Of a stretch of DNA of 64,000 bases, positions 17,181 through 25,630 are shown piece by piece. Numbering within the stretch: position 1 is the first letter of the stretch; the number at the start of each line of letters is the position of its first letter. Source of the stretch: Arcanobacterium haemolyticum (GTDB lineage Bacteria; Actinomycetota; Actinomycetes; Actinomycetales; Actinomycetaceae); NCBI GenBank assembly GCA_021532125.1, contig JADYUX010000002.1:310001-374000 (forward strand). Direction: 5' to 3'. The notes below the pieces were generated by a model. That model was not told the DNA's origin, made no database searches, and saw only the letters and a program-made list of their open reading frames with translations. Both the position numbers and the translations under genes were made by a program.

Positions 17181-19910
17181 ATGAGCGATTCATTTGCTCC
17201 ACCACCGCCATCGCCCTCCGAGGATCAACCCACGCCACCTGCACAGACACCGCCGCCAGCGGCGGCACCACACAGTCCGAACATGTCACAGCCACAATAT
17301 GTGCCTGCGCCGCAACACGCGACGCAGCCTCTTCCCCCTTCCGGACCGTACGCACCCACGCCGCCTTCGCCGATTGCGCTCCAGCTGCGAGCCCTGACCT
17401 CGCATGGTATCCCCACGCTGCTCGCACTCATCGGAATTGTCGTAGGGGCCGCCTTCATCGGCGCCATCTTCCTCTTCGTTGGCGCACCAAACCTCTCGTT
17501 CACTGCCCTGTTCACCCTCATCGGCTTCATACTCGGTGCAGGATTCTCCATGTCCGCCGAAGGCGGCACCATGTCGGAGAGCCTCCACGGCTCCCTTTTC
17601 CTCTTCCCGATGACGGTCTACATTGCCATTGCCGTGGCCGCTTATTTCCTTATCCGGAACCGTGCGCCTAAGGATGGCCTCACAACGGCCTTCGTTCCCA
17701 ACGTTGTGCGTTCGCTCGTCGAAGGCATTATTGTCGGCTTCGTCGCTAGCATCGTCACCCTCGTCTTTGGAGGAATTGACATTGAGGCACTTGGCACGAG
17801 CGCGGCGATGTTCTCAGGCCGTTTTATCCTCGCATTCTTCTCTACATTCCTCGTCATCACCGGAGTATCTCTGACGACAAGGATGTCCCTCGTCAATCCT
17901 CAATGGCGGCCGCAGTGGTACACACACATTCGCGGTGAAATTGCGCAAGCAGGCCTGATTTTCGGAGCGGTATTCGGTGCCATTACCTTCATTGCCTGCA
18001 TGTGGATTTCGATCAAGTTCTCCACACCTCTCGCCATCGTTCAATTACTTCTTTACCTCCCAAATCTCACCTTGATGCTGATCGGCCTTGGACTGTTTGG
18101 CGCTATCCAAACAGGAGGTACGTCGATGAGCGAACTCTACGATTTCCTGCCTTCGGGAGCTTCGACAGTTTTCCCGGAGTCCGAATTCACCACACCGAAA
18201 ATCTATGCCTGGAACATTCTCAATGGACTGGGTTCGCTTCTCATTGTTATCGCCCTTCTGTGCATTCTGGTTCTTGCTATCCGAGTGGGTGTGCGCCGTC
18301 AACGTTCGCTCGGAATTGTGTGGGCACGTGTATGGCAACTGCCCGTAGTCGGTGCGATCCTCTGGGCAATCATTGGTGTTGTCCTCTCGACTCCTCGGGT
18401 CAAAATTGTTTTCATCACGGGCTCCATTGGGATATCACCGCTCTCAATCCTCTTCGTTGCCCTTGCTCTCTTCGTCGCCTCTGTTCTCGCTGAGATTCTC
18501 CCGGCGGCTCTTGCTCGTAACAGCGCTAGTCTTCTTGCGTTCGTTGGCGGTCAGAAGCAGACCCAAGCCTGGGCCGCTTCGTTCGTGCCTCCAGCAGCGC
18601 CGTTGGCAGCACAGATGCAGGCACAACCGACAGCTCCGACGCCACTCCAGCCATTCGAAGCCGCGCCAACAAGCACTACTGCAGCCGCTCCAACGCCTCC
18701 CGCGCCACCAGCTCCACCCACAGACGTATCGACGCCGCCGGCGGCGCTTGCGCAGCTCCCATCAACACCACCGCCTCCGCCACCGCCAGCAACACCTGCA
18801 CATGATCAAACTCCACAGCCTGCGCCACAGCGACCAATGGTGCCGCCCGCCCCGCAGCAATACGGCTCACCTACACCATATTCTGCTCAACAGTATGGTC
18901 AGCCGCTTCAACTCGCCACGGCGCCCATGGACCCCAAGCGGAAAAAGAAAGTCATCGTCCTCGGTTCCGTTATCGGCGCGATACTCCTCCTTGCGATAGC
19001 AGGCGCTGTCACTGTCGGAGTCATCAACGGTTCGCGTACGCCAGACAAGCCAGTGCGAGAGTACCTCCAGGCAATCGTCGATGGCGATACCGATAAAGCT
19101 AAAGAGATATTTGACCCTGCATTACGGTCGTATTCCGATGATTTTCTCTCGAACGATGTGCTCGCAGAATCACAAGCGCCCTTGAAGATTCTTGACGTAC
19201 GCGTGATCGACGAGGACATTGCCACCGTTGAGGCAAAGCTCGCCCTCAACGGTGAGACATTCACAAAGACCTTCACAGTCGACGAAGGCAAGCAGTTTGG
19301 TATCTTGCGCACGTGGGAGCTCATGGATCCTCTTGAGGAAGAAGTGACCATCTATGCGAAAGGTTTGAAGGAAGTATCGATCGCTGGAAGGACGGTCGAC
19401 CTCGATTCTGGCGAAGCGACTGTAGCGCTTTATCCCGGGGTCTACACCGTTACAGGCAGCCTCGGCGACTACGTCACCGCCAATGACCAGACACTCACCG
19501 TGGCTGGATATTCGGCAAGCGTGACGCTAGAACCCGAGCCAACGGATGATCTCAAACAATTGATCCTCGATAAGGCCAACGAGTTCGTCAACATGTGTGG
19601 CTCGACAACCGACGCAGGAAATCTCGACAGCCGATGCCCTTCGGGCACGCGGAGCACGACTCTTGCCAAGCTCCAGGTACGAGACCTCTCAACAAAGGTC
19701 CGAGATATCAGCTTCACGAGCGATCCTGCCTTCGGATATGCGGACGGCGGATCGTTCCGAACCGACCCGGCCGTCATTATTACGCAAGAGACGTCGTCGT
19801 TCTCCACTCCATCTGAGCGTCTCAACAAGTTCTCGGTACGTGGGGAATTCAGCCTCACTGATCCAGCGAATCCCACAGTCACCGTCACGGGTATCTCAGC
19901 CGCATGGTAA
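17181..19910 (+). CDS. Large polytopic membrane protein with proline-rich linkers and outer C-terminal domain
   Basis: 909 residues with four parts. Residues 1-65 are a proline-rich N-terminus. About 70-460 have many hydrophobic segments (roughly eight to ten helices). About 475-580 are a second proline/alanine/glutamine-rich linker. A basic DPKRKKK stretch (584-590) precedes another helix (about 591-613) and an outer domain of about 295 residues. That domain begins with PVREYLQAIVDGDTDKAKEIF, recalling small NTF2/TcaA-like domains, and includes a PEGA-like ALYPGVYTVTGSLGDY. The frame extends to 17049, but the GAAGGATG site sets the ATG at 17181. It is not a known transporter and the function is unknown. 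Confidence 0.75.
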   Translation: MSDSFAPPPPSPSEDQPTPPAQTPPPAAAPHSPNMSQPQYVPAPQHATQPLPPSGPYAPTPPSPIALQLRALTSHGIPTLLALIGIVVGAAFIGAIFLFVGAPNLSFTALFTLIGFILGAGFSMSAEGGTMSESLHGSLFLFPMTVYIAIAVAAYFLIRNRAPKDGLTTAFVPNVVRSLVEGIIVGFVASIVTLVFGGIDIEALGTSAAMFSGRFILAFFSTFLVITGVSLTTRMSLVNPQWRPQWYTHIRGEIAQAGLIFGAVFGAITFIACMWISIKFSTPLAIVQLLLYLPNLTLMLIGLGLFGAIQTGGTSMSELYDFLPSGASTVFPESEFTTPKIYAWNILNGLGSLLIVIALLCILVLAIRVGVRRQRSLGIVWARVWQLPVVGAILWAIIGVVLSTPRVKIVFITGSIGISPLSILFVALALFVASVLAEILPAALARNSASLLAFVGGQKQTQAWAASFVPPAAPLAAQMQAQPTAPTPLQPFEAAPTSTTAAAPTPPAPPAPPTDVSTPPAALAQLPSTPPPPPPPATPAHDQTPQPAPQRPMVPPAPQQYGSPTPYSAQQYGQPLQLATAPMDPKRKKKVIVLGSVIGAILLLAIAGAVTVGVINGSRTPDKPVREYLQAIVDGDTDKAKEIFDPALRSYSDDFLSNDVLAESQAPLKILDVRVIDEDIATVEAKLALNGETFTKTFTVDEGKQFGILRTWELMDPLEEEVTIYAKGLKEVSIAGRTVDLDSGEATVALYPGVYTVTGSLGDYVTANDQTLTVAGYSASVTLEPEPTDDLKQLILDKANEFVNMCGSTTDAGNLDSRCPSGTRSTTLAKLQVRDLSTKVRDISFTSDPAFGYADGGSFRTDPAVIITQETSSFSTPSERLNKFSVRGEFSLTDPANPTVTVTGISAAW

Positions 19911-19919
19911 ATGCGAAAA

Positions 19920-19952
19920 AAGGGTGGCCGGGGAAACCCCGGCCACCCTTTC
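19920..19952. terminator. Bidirectional terminator between convergent genes
   Basis: A strong hairpin (aagggtggccgggg - aaa - ccccggccaccctt) is flanked by A's on one side and T's on the other. It lies between the large membrane protein gene and the end of hisG, and could serve both. Confidence 0.92.
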
Positions 19953-19982
19953 GCTGCCGTCACACTGGCAACGAACGCAAGA

Positions 19983-20825
19983 TTAGATTCGACATGCGAG
20001 AATCGGCGTTACCAAAATACCCCGTGCACCGAGCTCATACAGTTCGTCCATGACACGGTTTGTCTGGTCACGCTTGACCATCGCACGAACGGCGAACCAC
20101 CCATCGTCGTGCAAAGGAGAGACAGTAGGCGACAGCAAACCCGGCGTGAGTTTCACAGCCGCATCGAGGTTTTCCGCCGGGCAGTCATAATCCATCATGA
20201 CGTATTGACGGGCGACAAGTACGCCTTCAATACGGCGATCAAGAATATCGAGGCCGTCAGGAATATCGCGATTACCGCGGATAAGGACGGCTTCCGACGT
20301 GAGGATCGGGTCGGCAAATACCTCAAGGCCAGCAGCTCGGAGCGTGGAACCAGTCTCCACGACATCAGCAATGAGATCGGCGACGCCGAGCTGGACAGAT
20401 GATTCAACGGCGCCGTCAAGATGCACGACCTTGGCGTGCACTCCGTGCTCCGTAAGGTAAGTGCGAACCAGGCCGTCGTACGCCGTTGCAACTCGCTTGC
20501 CTTCGACATCGGCCAGCGAAGAATACTCGCCCTTGGGCGCGGCGAACCTGAACGTTGAGCGCGCAAAGCCAAGCTGTCGATGCTCAACCGCATCCGCCCC
20601 CGAGTCGAGCAAAAGATCGCGCCCGGTAATACCGACGTCAACGGTACCTGCCCCCACGTAAACTGCTACATCACGCGGGCGGATAAAGAAGAACTCAACA
20701 TCGTTCTCGGTGTCCTCAAGAACGAGTTCACGTGAATCGCGGCGCTGGCGGTAACCCGCCTCCCTCAACATCTGGGAGGCCGGCTCAGATAATGCGCCCT
20801 TGTTAGGTACGGCTACTCGAAGCAT
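19983..20825 (-). CDS. hisG: ATP phosphoribosyltransferase (long form)
   Basis: This enzyme joins ATP and PRPP, the first step of histidine synthesis, and is feedback-inhibited by histidine. The 280-residue length shows the long HisG form, with a C-terminal regulatory domain (about 205-280, containing [18 protein letters not shown]), so no HisZ partner is needed. The N-terminus [15 protein letters not shown] and [11 protein letters not shown] are typical; [18 protein letters not shown] is the PRPP-binding segment. It starts 8 bases after hisE, and the two form an operon. This hisE-hisG pair often follows ribH in actinobacteria. Confidence 0.97.
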   Translation of the reverse strand: MLRVAVPNKGALSEPASQMLREAGYRQRRDSRELVLEDTENDVEFFFIRPRDVAVYVGAGTVDVGITGRDLLLDSGADAVEHRQLGFARSTFRFAAPKGEYSSLADVEGKRVATAYDGLVRTYLTEHGVHAKVVHLDGAVESSVQLGVADLIADVVETGSTLRAAGLEVFADPILTSEAVLIRGNRDIPDGLDILDRRIEGVLVARQYVMMDYDCPAENLDAAVKLTPGLLSPTVSPLHDDGWFAVRAMVKRDQTNRVMDELYELGARGILVTPILACRI

Positions 20826-20833
20826 TGTTCTCC

Positions 20834-21097
20834 TTAAAGATAACGGTAAACATCATCGAGGGTAAGGCCACGCGCAATAAGCATGACCTGAAGATGGTAA
20901 AGAAGCTGCGACGCTTCTTCCGCGAGAGAATCATCCGATTCGTATTCAGCGGCCAGCCATACCTCGCCCGCCTCTTCCACGATCTTCTTTCCGATGCCAT
21001 GGACCCCGCGATCAAGTTCCTCAACAGTGCCAGAGCCTTCCGGCCGCTCAATGGCTTTGCGGGACAATTCCTCAAAGAGTTCGTCAAAAGTCTTCAC
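20834..21097 (-). CDS. hisE: Phosphoribosyl-ATP pyrophosphatase
   Basis: HisE hydrolyses phosphoribosyl-ATP to phosphoribosyl-AMP, the second step of histidine synthesis. The 87-residue protein is the stand-alone form, not fused to HisI. It has the MazG-like helical motif: [16 protein letters not shown] supplies the EExxE-type magnesium ligands, and [14 protein letters not shown] the second half. It is the first gene of the hisE-hisG pair. The promoter presumably lies in 21098-21154, where I see no clear -35/-10 pair. Confidence 0.95.
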   Translation of the reverse strand: MKTFDELFEELSRKAIERPEGSGTVEELDRGVHGIGKKIVEEAGEVWLAAEYESDDSLAEEASQLLYHLQVMLIARGLTLDDVYRYL

Positions 21098-21154
21098 ATT
21101 GCAAGTCTACAAGTAGCTTGACGAACGCGGCAGAGTGCCGCGAGGAGATGGACA

Positions 21155-21186
21155 GTCGTGGGGCGGACCCTATCCCGCCCCACGAC
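21155..21186 (-). terminator. Terminator of the riboflavin-importer operon
   Basis: A 12-bp perfect stem (gtcgtggggcgg / ccgccccacgac) with an 8-base loop, directly after the stop of the binding-protein gene. There is no strong T tract, so it may act with Rho or as a 3' end stabiliser. Confidence 0.7.
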
Positions 21187-21194
21187 CGTGGGTG

Positions 21195-22193
21195 TCACTT
21201 TGTCAGATCGACGAAGGAGTTATCCGCCTTTACTGGGGCCTCCAGCAAGCCGTTATCCTGCATAAACGAGGCCATCTTCTCCCACGTTTGTGCATCCTGA
21301 GAACCGAATACCTCAGTCCCCTGATAGAAATCCAAGGTGGAGGAAAGAACAAGCTTGGCGCTTTCTCGTCGTTCCGGATCTGCAAGATCACTGACATACT
21401 TCGCAGCAATCTCAACAGTCTCATCCGGATTCTCACGCGCAAATTCCACCGACTTGTTCAGCGCAGCAATCATCTTTGTGTACGTCGCACTCTGTGCATC
21501 AAGATTGCTTGCAAGAGAGCCAAGACCAACACCAACCAGCGGAAGCCCGCCTTCCACCGGATCGATCATGCGCACTCCCGAGAGGTCGCTCGCTCCCAAC
21601 GACGCCGAAATCGCCTGGGCATCAGAATTTGCGTAACCGATGATGGAATCGACCTTACCGGAGGAAAGCGCCGCCGCTTGCGTGTAGCCAATGTACTGAA
21701 CATCCACGTCAGACTCAGTGAGCCCCGCCGACTTCAGCATGGCAAGAAGAACGAAGTAATTCGCCCCATACGGACCAGGCAGACCAACAGAACGCCCCGA
21801 AAGATCGGCAACGGAACGGATTGGGGAATCCGCAGGAACAATGAGCTTCACAGGATACTTTTGGTACATCGTTGCCCAGTTGACAACATCAATCCCAGCA
21901 CCTCGTCCCTGCATCATCTCGTCGGCACCAGCGAATACGACATCCTCATTGCCTGCTTCAAGGGCACCAAGAAGAGCTTCTTGAGCACCGTGATGACGAA
22001 GCGTGACCTCAACTCCTTCGTCGGCAAAATATCCCTTCTCTACTCCAACGTAGAACGGTGCAAACTGGATATTGGGAATATAAGTTAGCCCAACAGTGAC
22101 CTGCGCGCTCGGCGACGACGACGTCGTTGAGGCCTTGCCTGAGCACGATGCGAGCAGAAACAGCGCCGCAATCAGCGCGATAACCTTTTTCAC
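21195..22193 (-). CDS. ribY: Probable riboflavin ABC transporter, substrate-binding lipoprotein
   Basis: The signal peptide ends in the lipobox LLASC, so Cys17 would be lipidated and the protein held on the outer face of the membrane. The mature part (332 residues in total) is an NMT1/THI5-like periplasmic-binding-protein fold: IPNIQFAPFYVGVEKGYF, GADEMMQGRG and GLPGPYGANYFVLLA. Such proteins bind pyrimidine or flavin-type ligands. An FMN riboswitch, not a thiamine one, controls this operon, so the ligand is most likely riboflavin, as proposed for RibXY systems. It follows the permease gene by 54 bases. No ATPase gene is adjacent. Confidence 0.82.
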   Translation of the reverse strand: MKKVIALIAALFLLASCSGKASTTSSSPSAQVTVGLTYIPNIQFAPFYVGVEKGYFADEGVEVTLRHHGAQEALLGALEAGNEDVVFAGADEMMQGRGAGIDVVNWATMYQKYPVKLIVPADSPIRSVADLSGRSVGLPGPYGANYFVLLAMLKSAGLTESDVDVQYIGYTQAAALSSGKVDSIIGYANSDAQAISASLGASDLSGVRMIDPVEGGLPLVGVGLGSLASNLDAQSATYTKMIAALNKSVEFARENPDETVEIAAKYVSDLADPERRESAKLVLSSTLDFYQGTEVFGSQDAQTWEKMASFMQDNGLLEAPVKADNSFVDLTK

Positions 22194-22247
22194 GTGTATT
22201 ACCTTTGTCGTTGAATTATGGCCGACAAGCGGCCCCAGCGAGCTGAG

Positions 22248-22997
22248 CTACGCACGAACGAGGTAATTTGCCCGGCGTTCAAGGAGAGCTATGAACCCGT
22301 AAATGGCCATAGCACTGGCAGCCAAGAGAATGATCGTCGCGAACATTCCTTTGACGTCAGCAGATCCTTGAGCACTCGTGAGCAACATGCCTAGTCCCTT
22401 ACCGCCGATAATCATTTCGCCAACAACCGCGCCCGTGACGGACAGAGTGAATCCCGTGCGTAGCCCTGCGAGGATTCCCGGAGCCGCCAACGGAAGCTCC
22501 ATGTATCGCAGGAGCGTCACACCAGATGCCCCGTCCAACTTCGCAGCTCCCAGCACATCTTGGTCGATGTGGCGGAAGCCAGCAGCAGAATTAATGACTA
22601 CCGGAAAAATCACCATGATCGTGCACAGCACGACAATCGAACCCGTCCCGTAGCCAATCCACATTGTCAGGAGCGGCGCGAGAGCTACAGCAGGAACTGC
22701 CTGGGCTGCAGCCAAATAGGGCTGAACCATGAGAGCAAAAATCCTGGACTTGGCAATTGCATACCCCAGCGGGATTCCGAGCACGGCTGCGGCCAAACAT
22801 CCGAGAAGAGCCTCCCGGAACGTCACCCACAGTGCTGTTGCCATATAGCCATCTCGCAGGCCATTGATCATTCGGCTCGCAGCGTCGTCGGGGCGAGGCA
22901 GGAACGCGGTGTCGACGACACCGAAAGCGGTGACGCCCCACCAGGCAGCAAGAATCACCACACCGAAGATCAGTGCGGGCGCTACCTTTGCCTTCAT
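22248..22997 (-). CDS. ribX: Probable riboflavin ABC transporter, permease
   Basis: A 249-residue binding-protein-dependent transport permease of the ThiX/SsuC type with about six membrane helices. The cytoplasmic EAA loop, which docks the ATPase, is around GFRHIDQDVLGAAKLDGASG (roughly 158-177). It is the first gene behind the FMN riboswitch, and ribY follows. Together they match the predicted RibXY importer. The ATP-binding subunit must come from elsewhere in the genome. The SD GGGGAGAG lies before the ATG, and its first bases can pair with an upstream TCCCC (see the hairpin at 23003-23023). Confidence 0.82.
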   Translation of the reverse strand: MKAKVAPALIFGVVILAAWWGVTAFGVVDTAFLPRPDDAASRMINGLRDGYMATALWVTFREALLGCLAAAVLGIPLGYAIAKSRIFALMVQPYLAAAQAVPAVALAPLLTMWIGYGTGSIVVLCTIMVIFPVVINSAAGFRHIDQDVLGAAKLDGASGVTLLRYMELPLAAPGILAGLRTGFTLSVTGAVVGEMIIGGKGLGMLLTSAQGSADVKGMFATIILLAASAMAIYGFIALLERRANYLVRA

Positions 22998-23002
22998 GTC
23001 TC

Positions 23003-23023
23003 TCCCCTACTCAGCTTCGGGGA
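23003..23023 (-). promoter_or_regulatory. Possible ribosome-site-sequestering hairpin before ribX
   Basis: On the minus strand tcccc (23023-23019) can pair with gggga (23007-23003), which is the ribosome site 3-7 bases before the ribX ATG. A stronger hairpin (aaccggca / tgccggtt, about 23040-23063) lies between it and the riboswitch. This suggests translational control by the FMN aptamer. The exact switch between structures is inferred. Confidence 0.5.
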
Positions 23024-23065
23024 ATTCAGACACGAACGTAACCGGCACTCCATATGCCGGTTCAC

Positions 23066-23178
23066 GTGCGCCTCCCATCCGGACTTTAACCGTCGGTCGA
23101 GGAATTTCACCTCGTCAACCGCTTACGCGGGTCGCGGACTTTCACCGCCGGTTCAGACTTTCACTGACCCCGGAGCAC
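23066..23178 (-). promoter_or_regulatory. FMN riboswitch (RFN element)
   Basis: The minus strand carries the RFN signature segments in order: GGGGTCAGTGAAAGTCTG, ACCGGCGGTGAAAGTCCGCGACCC, GACGAGGTGAAATTCCTCGACCG, and ACGGTTAAAGTCCGGATGGGAG. These form the six-way FMN aptamer known from riboflavin synthesis and import genes. It lies 70-180 bases upstream of ribX, so flavin status controls the importer. FMN binding normally turns expression off. Confidence 0.97.
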
Positions 23179-23194
23179 AATGTGTTCAGGATTT

Positions 23195-23223
23195 ATTATC
23201 TACCTCGTACATTCGTGAAGCAA
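23195..23223 (-). promoter_or_regulatory. Predicted promoter of the ribXY operon
   Basis: On the minus strand ttgctt (-35, 23223-23218) and gataat (-10, 23200-23195) are 17 bases apart. This places the transcript start about 10 bases before the FMN aptamer, a fitting position for a riboswitch leader. Confidence 0.65.
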
Positions 23224-23300
23224 ATCTCGTCGCTCACAGCGTGGCCCCCTACATGTGCGTCGTTCCCTATCTCGCCACGCCTGACGGAGAAATCACGCTC

Positions 23301-25502
23301 CTAGTGCCGCAATCCCACCTTGGCAGCTATCCAGGCGAGCGGGCGTGGTGCCCACCAGTTCCAGCTTCCGAGAAGCGTCATCGTGGCAGGTACAAGAAGC
23401 AGGCGGGTGATCGTCGCATCTGTAGCTACCATAATGGCAAGGGCCACTCCAATTTGCTTGATAGCAACCATCTCGCCCGCAGCAAAACCAATAAAGACAG
23501 CAATAATGATCGCCGCAGCCGACGTGATGATTCGCCCCGATCGTTGGAGGCCCTTTTCGACAGCAACGTCATTACTCGAACCGGCGTCCCAATACTCCTT
23601 GATCCGCGCGAGGAGGAACACCTCGTAGTCCATAGCGAGACCGAAACCGAAGGCCACCATACACGCCACGATGAACGTTTCGAGCCCCGTTGTCTGAGGT
23701 AAACCGAACACTCCGTGCTGGAAGAAAAACGACGTCGCTCCGAGCGACGCGAGCAGCGAGAGCGAATTGATAATCAAGGCCTTAATCGGCACGAGAAGCG
23801 AACCTGTCATGAGGAACAGCAGGATCATGACGGCTGCGATAACAACAACGAGGGCTCGTGGCGCGTCCTCAGTGAGAGAGGCGACGATATCCTTTTGGAG
23901 CGCCGCCGCTCCCCCAACCCACATGTCCTCGGGCATAGCGCGGATGTCGTCGACAACGCGCGTCACTTCCGGGCCGGTTTGATCTGCCGCACTAACACGC
24001 ACATTGACGAGGGTCATAGTGGCATCGGATGCGAGAGGTTCGGCGCGGACAGAATCAACACCGTCGAGCGCAGCTATGCCCTCGACAACCTGCGCAGCCT
24101 CGTCCTGCGACCTCGGGATCACCACCTGCACGGACGGCGTGGCAAGCGCAGGATAATCATCTTGAAGTGTCTGGTACGCGGATTCGAGCTGCGAATCAGC
24201 CGGGATATAGTCGGCAAAATTGTTTCGCATAGAGAACGACGCAAGTGGCGTTGCCATAACGGCGAGAATCGCGAATGTTGCCACCATGACGAGCCACGGA
24301 TGCGCATGAACTTTCTCAGCGAGCCGTGAGAACACACCGTGGTCGCTCGCTGAATCACCAACGCTGCGCACAAGGCGCCCGAGCCCAGGGACTCGAGTAA
24401 GTGGCGACGTCCCGAGAACCTTGCGCCCCATGAGCGTGAGGAGTGCGGGAGTAAGAGTCGAAGCGGCTAACACAGCGAGCAGAGTGACAACGATGCCGCC
24501 CATGGCGATCGTCCGCAAGACGTGCAGGCGCATCGTCGCAAGTCCTGCAATCGCCAACGCGATAGTGAACGCAGAGAACATGACAGTTCGGCCGGCCGTC
24601 GCCACGGTCGCAGCCGTTACCTCTCGTACCTGCTCACGGGAGAGGTCTCTCGCCTCGATCTACTCTTTGGCAAGGAGGTTTGCGCCTTCTTCGCGGAAAC
24701 GGCTCACCACGAGAAGACCATAATCAATCGACAACGCCACGCCGATAATCGTGACAACGTTGAGAATAAATGAATCTACCGTCGTGACATATGTGGCAAC
24801 CCACAACGCCGCCAGCCCGATAAGAATTGCCGTGACCGCTCCGACAAGAGGCATACATGCCGCCAGCAATCCACCGAAAACGACGACCATGAGGAGCGCC
24901 GCAACGGGCAGGCTCAACGATTCGCCCCTGACAAGATCGGAGCGGATGAGACCCATGATCGAATCGGCAATAGACGTCTGCGATACCTCCGTAGCCGTTC
25001 CGCCTATCGAGCTTGCCATCTCATCGTTAAGACGCCCAAGAGCATCGGTGAGTTCGTCATGGAACTGGGTTCGTTCCTCGTCGTTCAAGCCCTCCCTGAG
25101 ATTGATGAGGTAGACCCACCCTGACCCATCAGTGGCGAGAAGAGCCTGTGCCTGTTGCTCGGGCAGTCCCGGAACGAAGGGATCAAGGACAGTCTCCACC
25201 CCACTCACCGCCAGTTCATCACGGTGAGAGTTCGCAAACTCGGCCGCCTGCGCATCGGGGCTCGCGCCCTCAACGACGATAGGGATGCTCACTTCGTCGT
25301 CGACGTCGCTTCCCGTCAGTTTCGTGACTTTCTCTGATTCGGAGCCTGGGACGACGAAGTCTGACGTAGCCGTGCGCGAGAACAAGCCCCCGTATCCAAA
25401 GCCCGACGACATCGCTACGATAGCGAGGAGCGTGACGGCAATCCAGATAACGACGACCGTCCACGGATGGGCCGCAACGCCGCGCCCCAATCGTTTGAAC
25501 AT
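23301..25502 (-). pseudogene. MMPL/RND-family membrane transporter split by an in-frame TAG
   Basis: Two reading frames, 25502-24660 and 24605-23301, are the two halves of one MMPL-type exporter of about 730 residues. The first ends ...RFREEGANLLAKE at TAG (24662-24660). Continuing in the same frame gives IEARDLSREQVREVTAATV ATAGRTVMFSAFTIALA, the expected next MMPL segment, with no frameshift. So one nonsense codon breaks the gene. The first half has the N-terminal helix and the first outer loop (GGLFSRTATSDFVVPGSE); the second has the second outer loop and the DYEVFLLARIKEY motif. The start at 25502 has a GGGAGGG site. It is a recent pseudogene, a read-through case, or a sequence error. The substrate (lipid or drug) is unknown. 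Confidence 0.88.
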
Positions 25503-25565
25503 GATCCCTCCCACGGATTCATGGCACCCGAATCATCTCCTTCTATTTTAGCTATGAATATGACG

Positions 25566-25613
25566 GATGCCCCCGTGACGAGGCTAGCTCGGCAGCCTCA
25601 CCGCAGGGGCATC
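25566..25613. terminator. Two-tier hairpin after putP
   Basis: Outer stem gatgcccc / ggggcatc (25566-25573, 25606-25613) and inner stem gaggct / agcctc (25580-25585, 25594-25599). It lies between the putP stop and the MMPL start on the same strand, so it probably ends putP transcription. Confidence 0.65.
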
Positions 25614-25630
25614 GTGCATACGTCGAGAGA

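Noticed and set aside
21195-23178. Thiamine-pyrimidine importer with a TPP riboswitch
   Set aside because: The binding protein has an NMT1/THI5-like fold, but the leader RNA clearly matches the FMN aptamer and lacks the TPP signature segments, so flavin is the better ligand.
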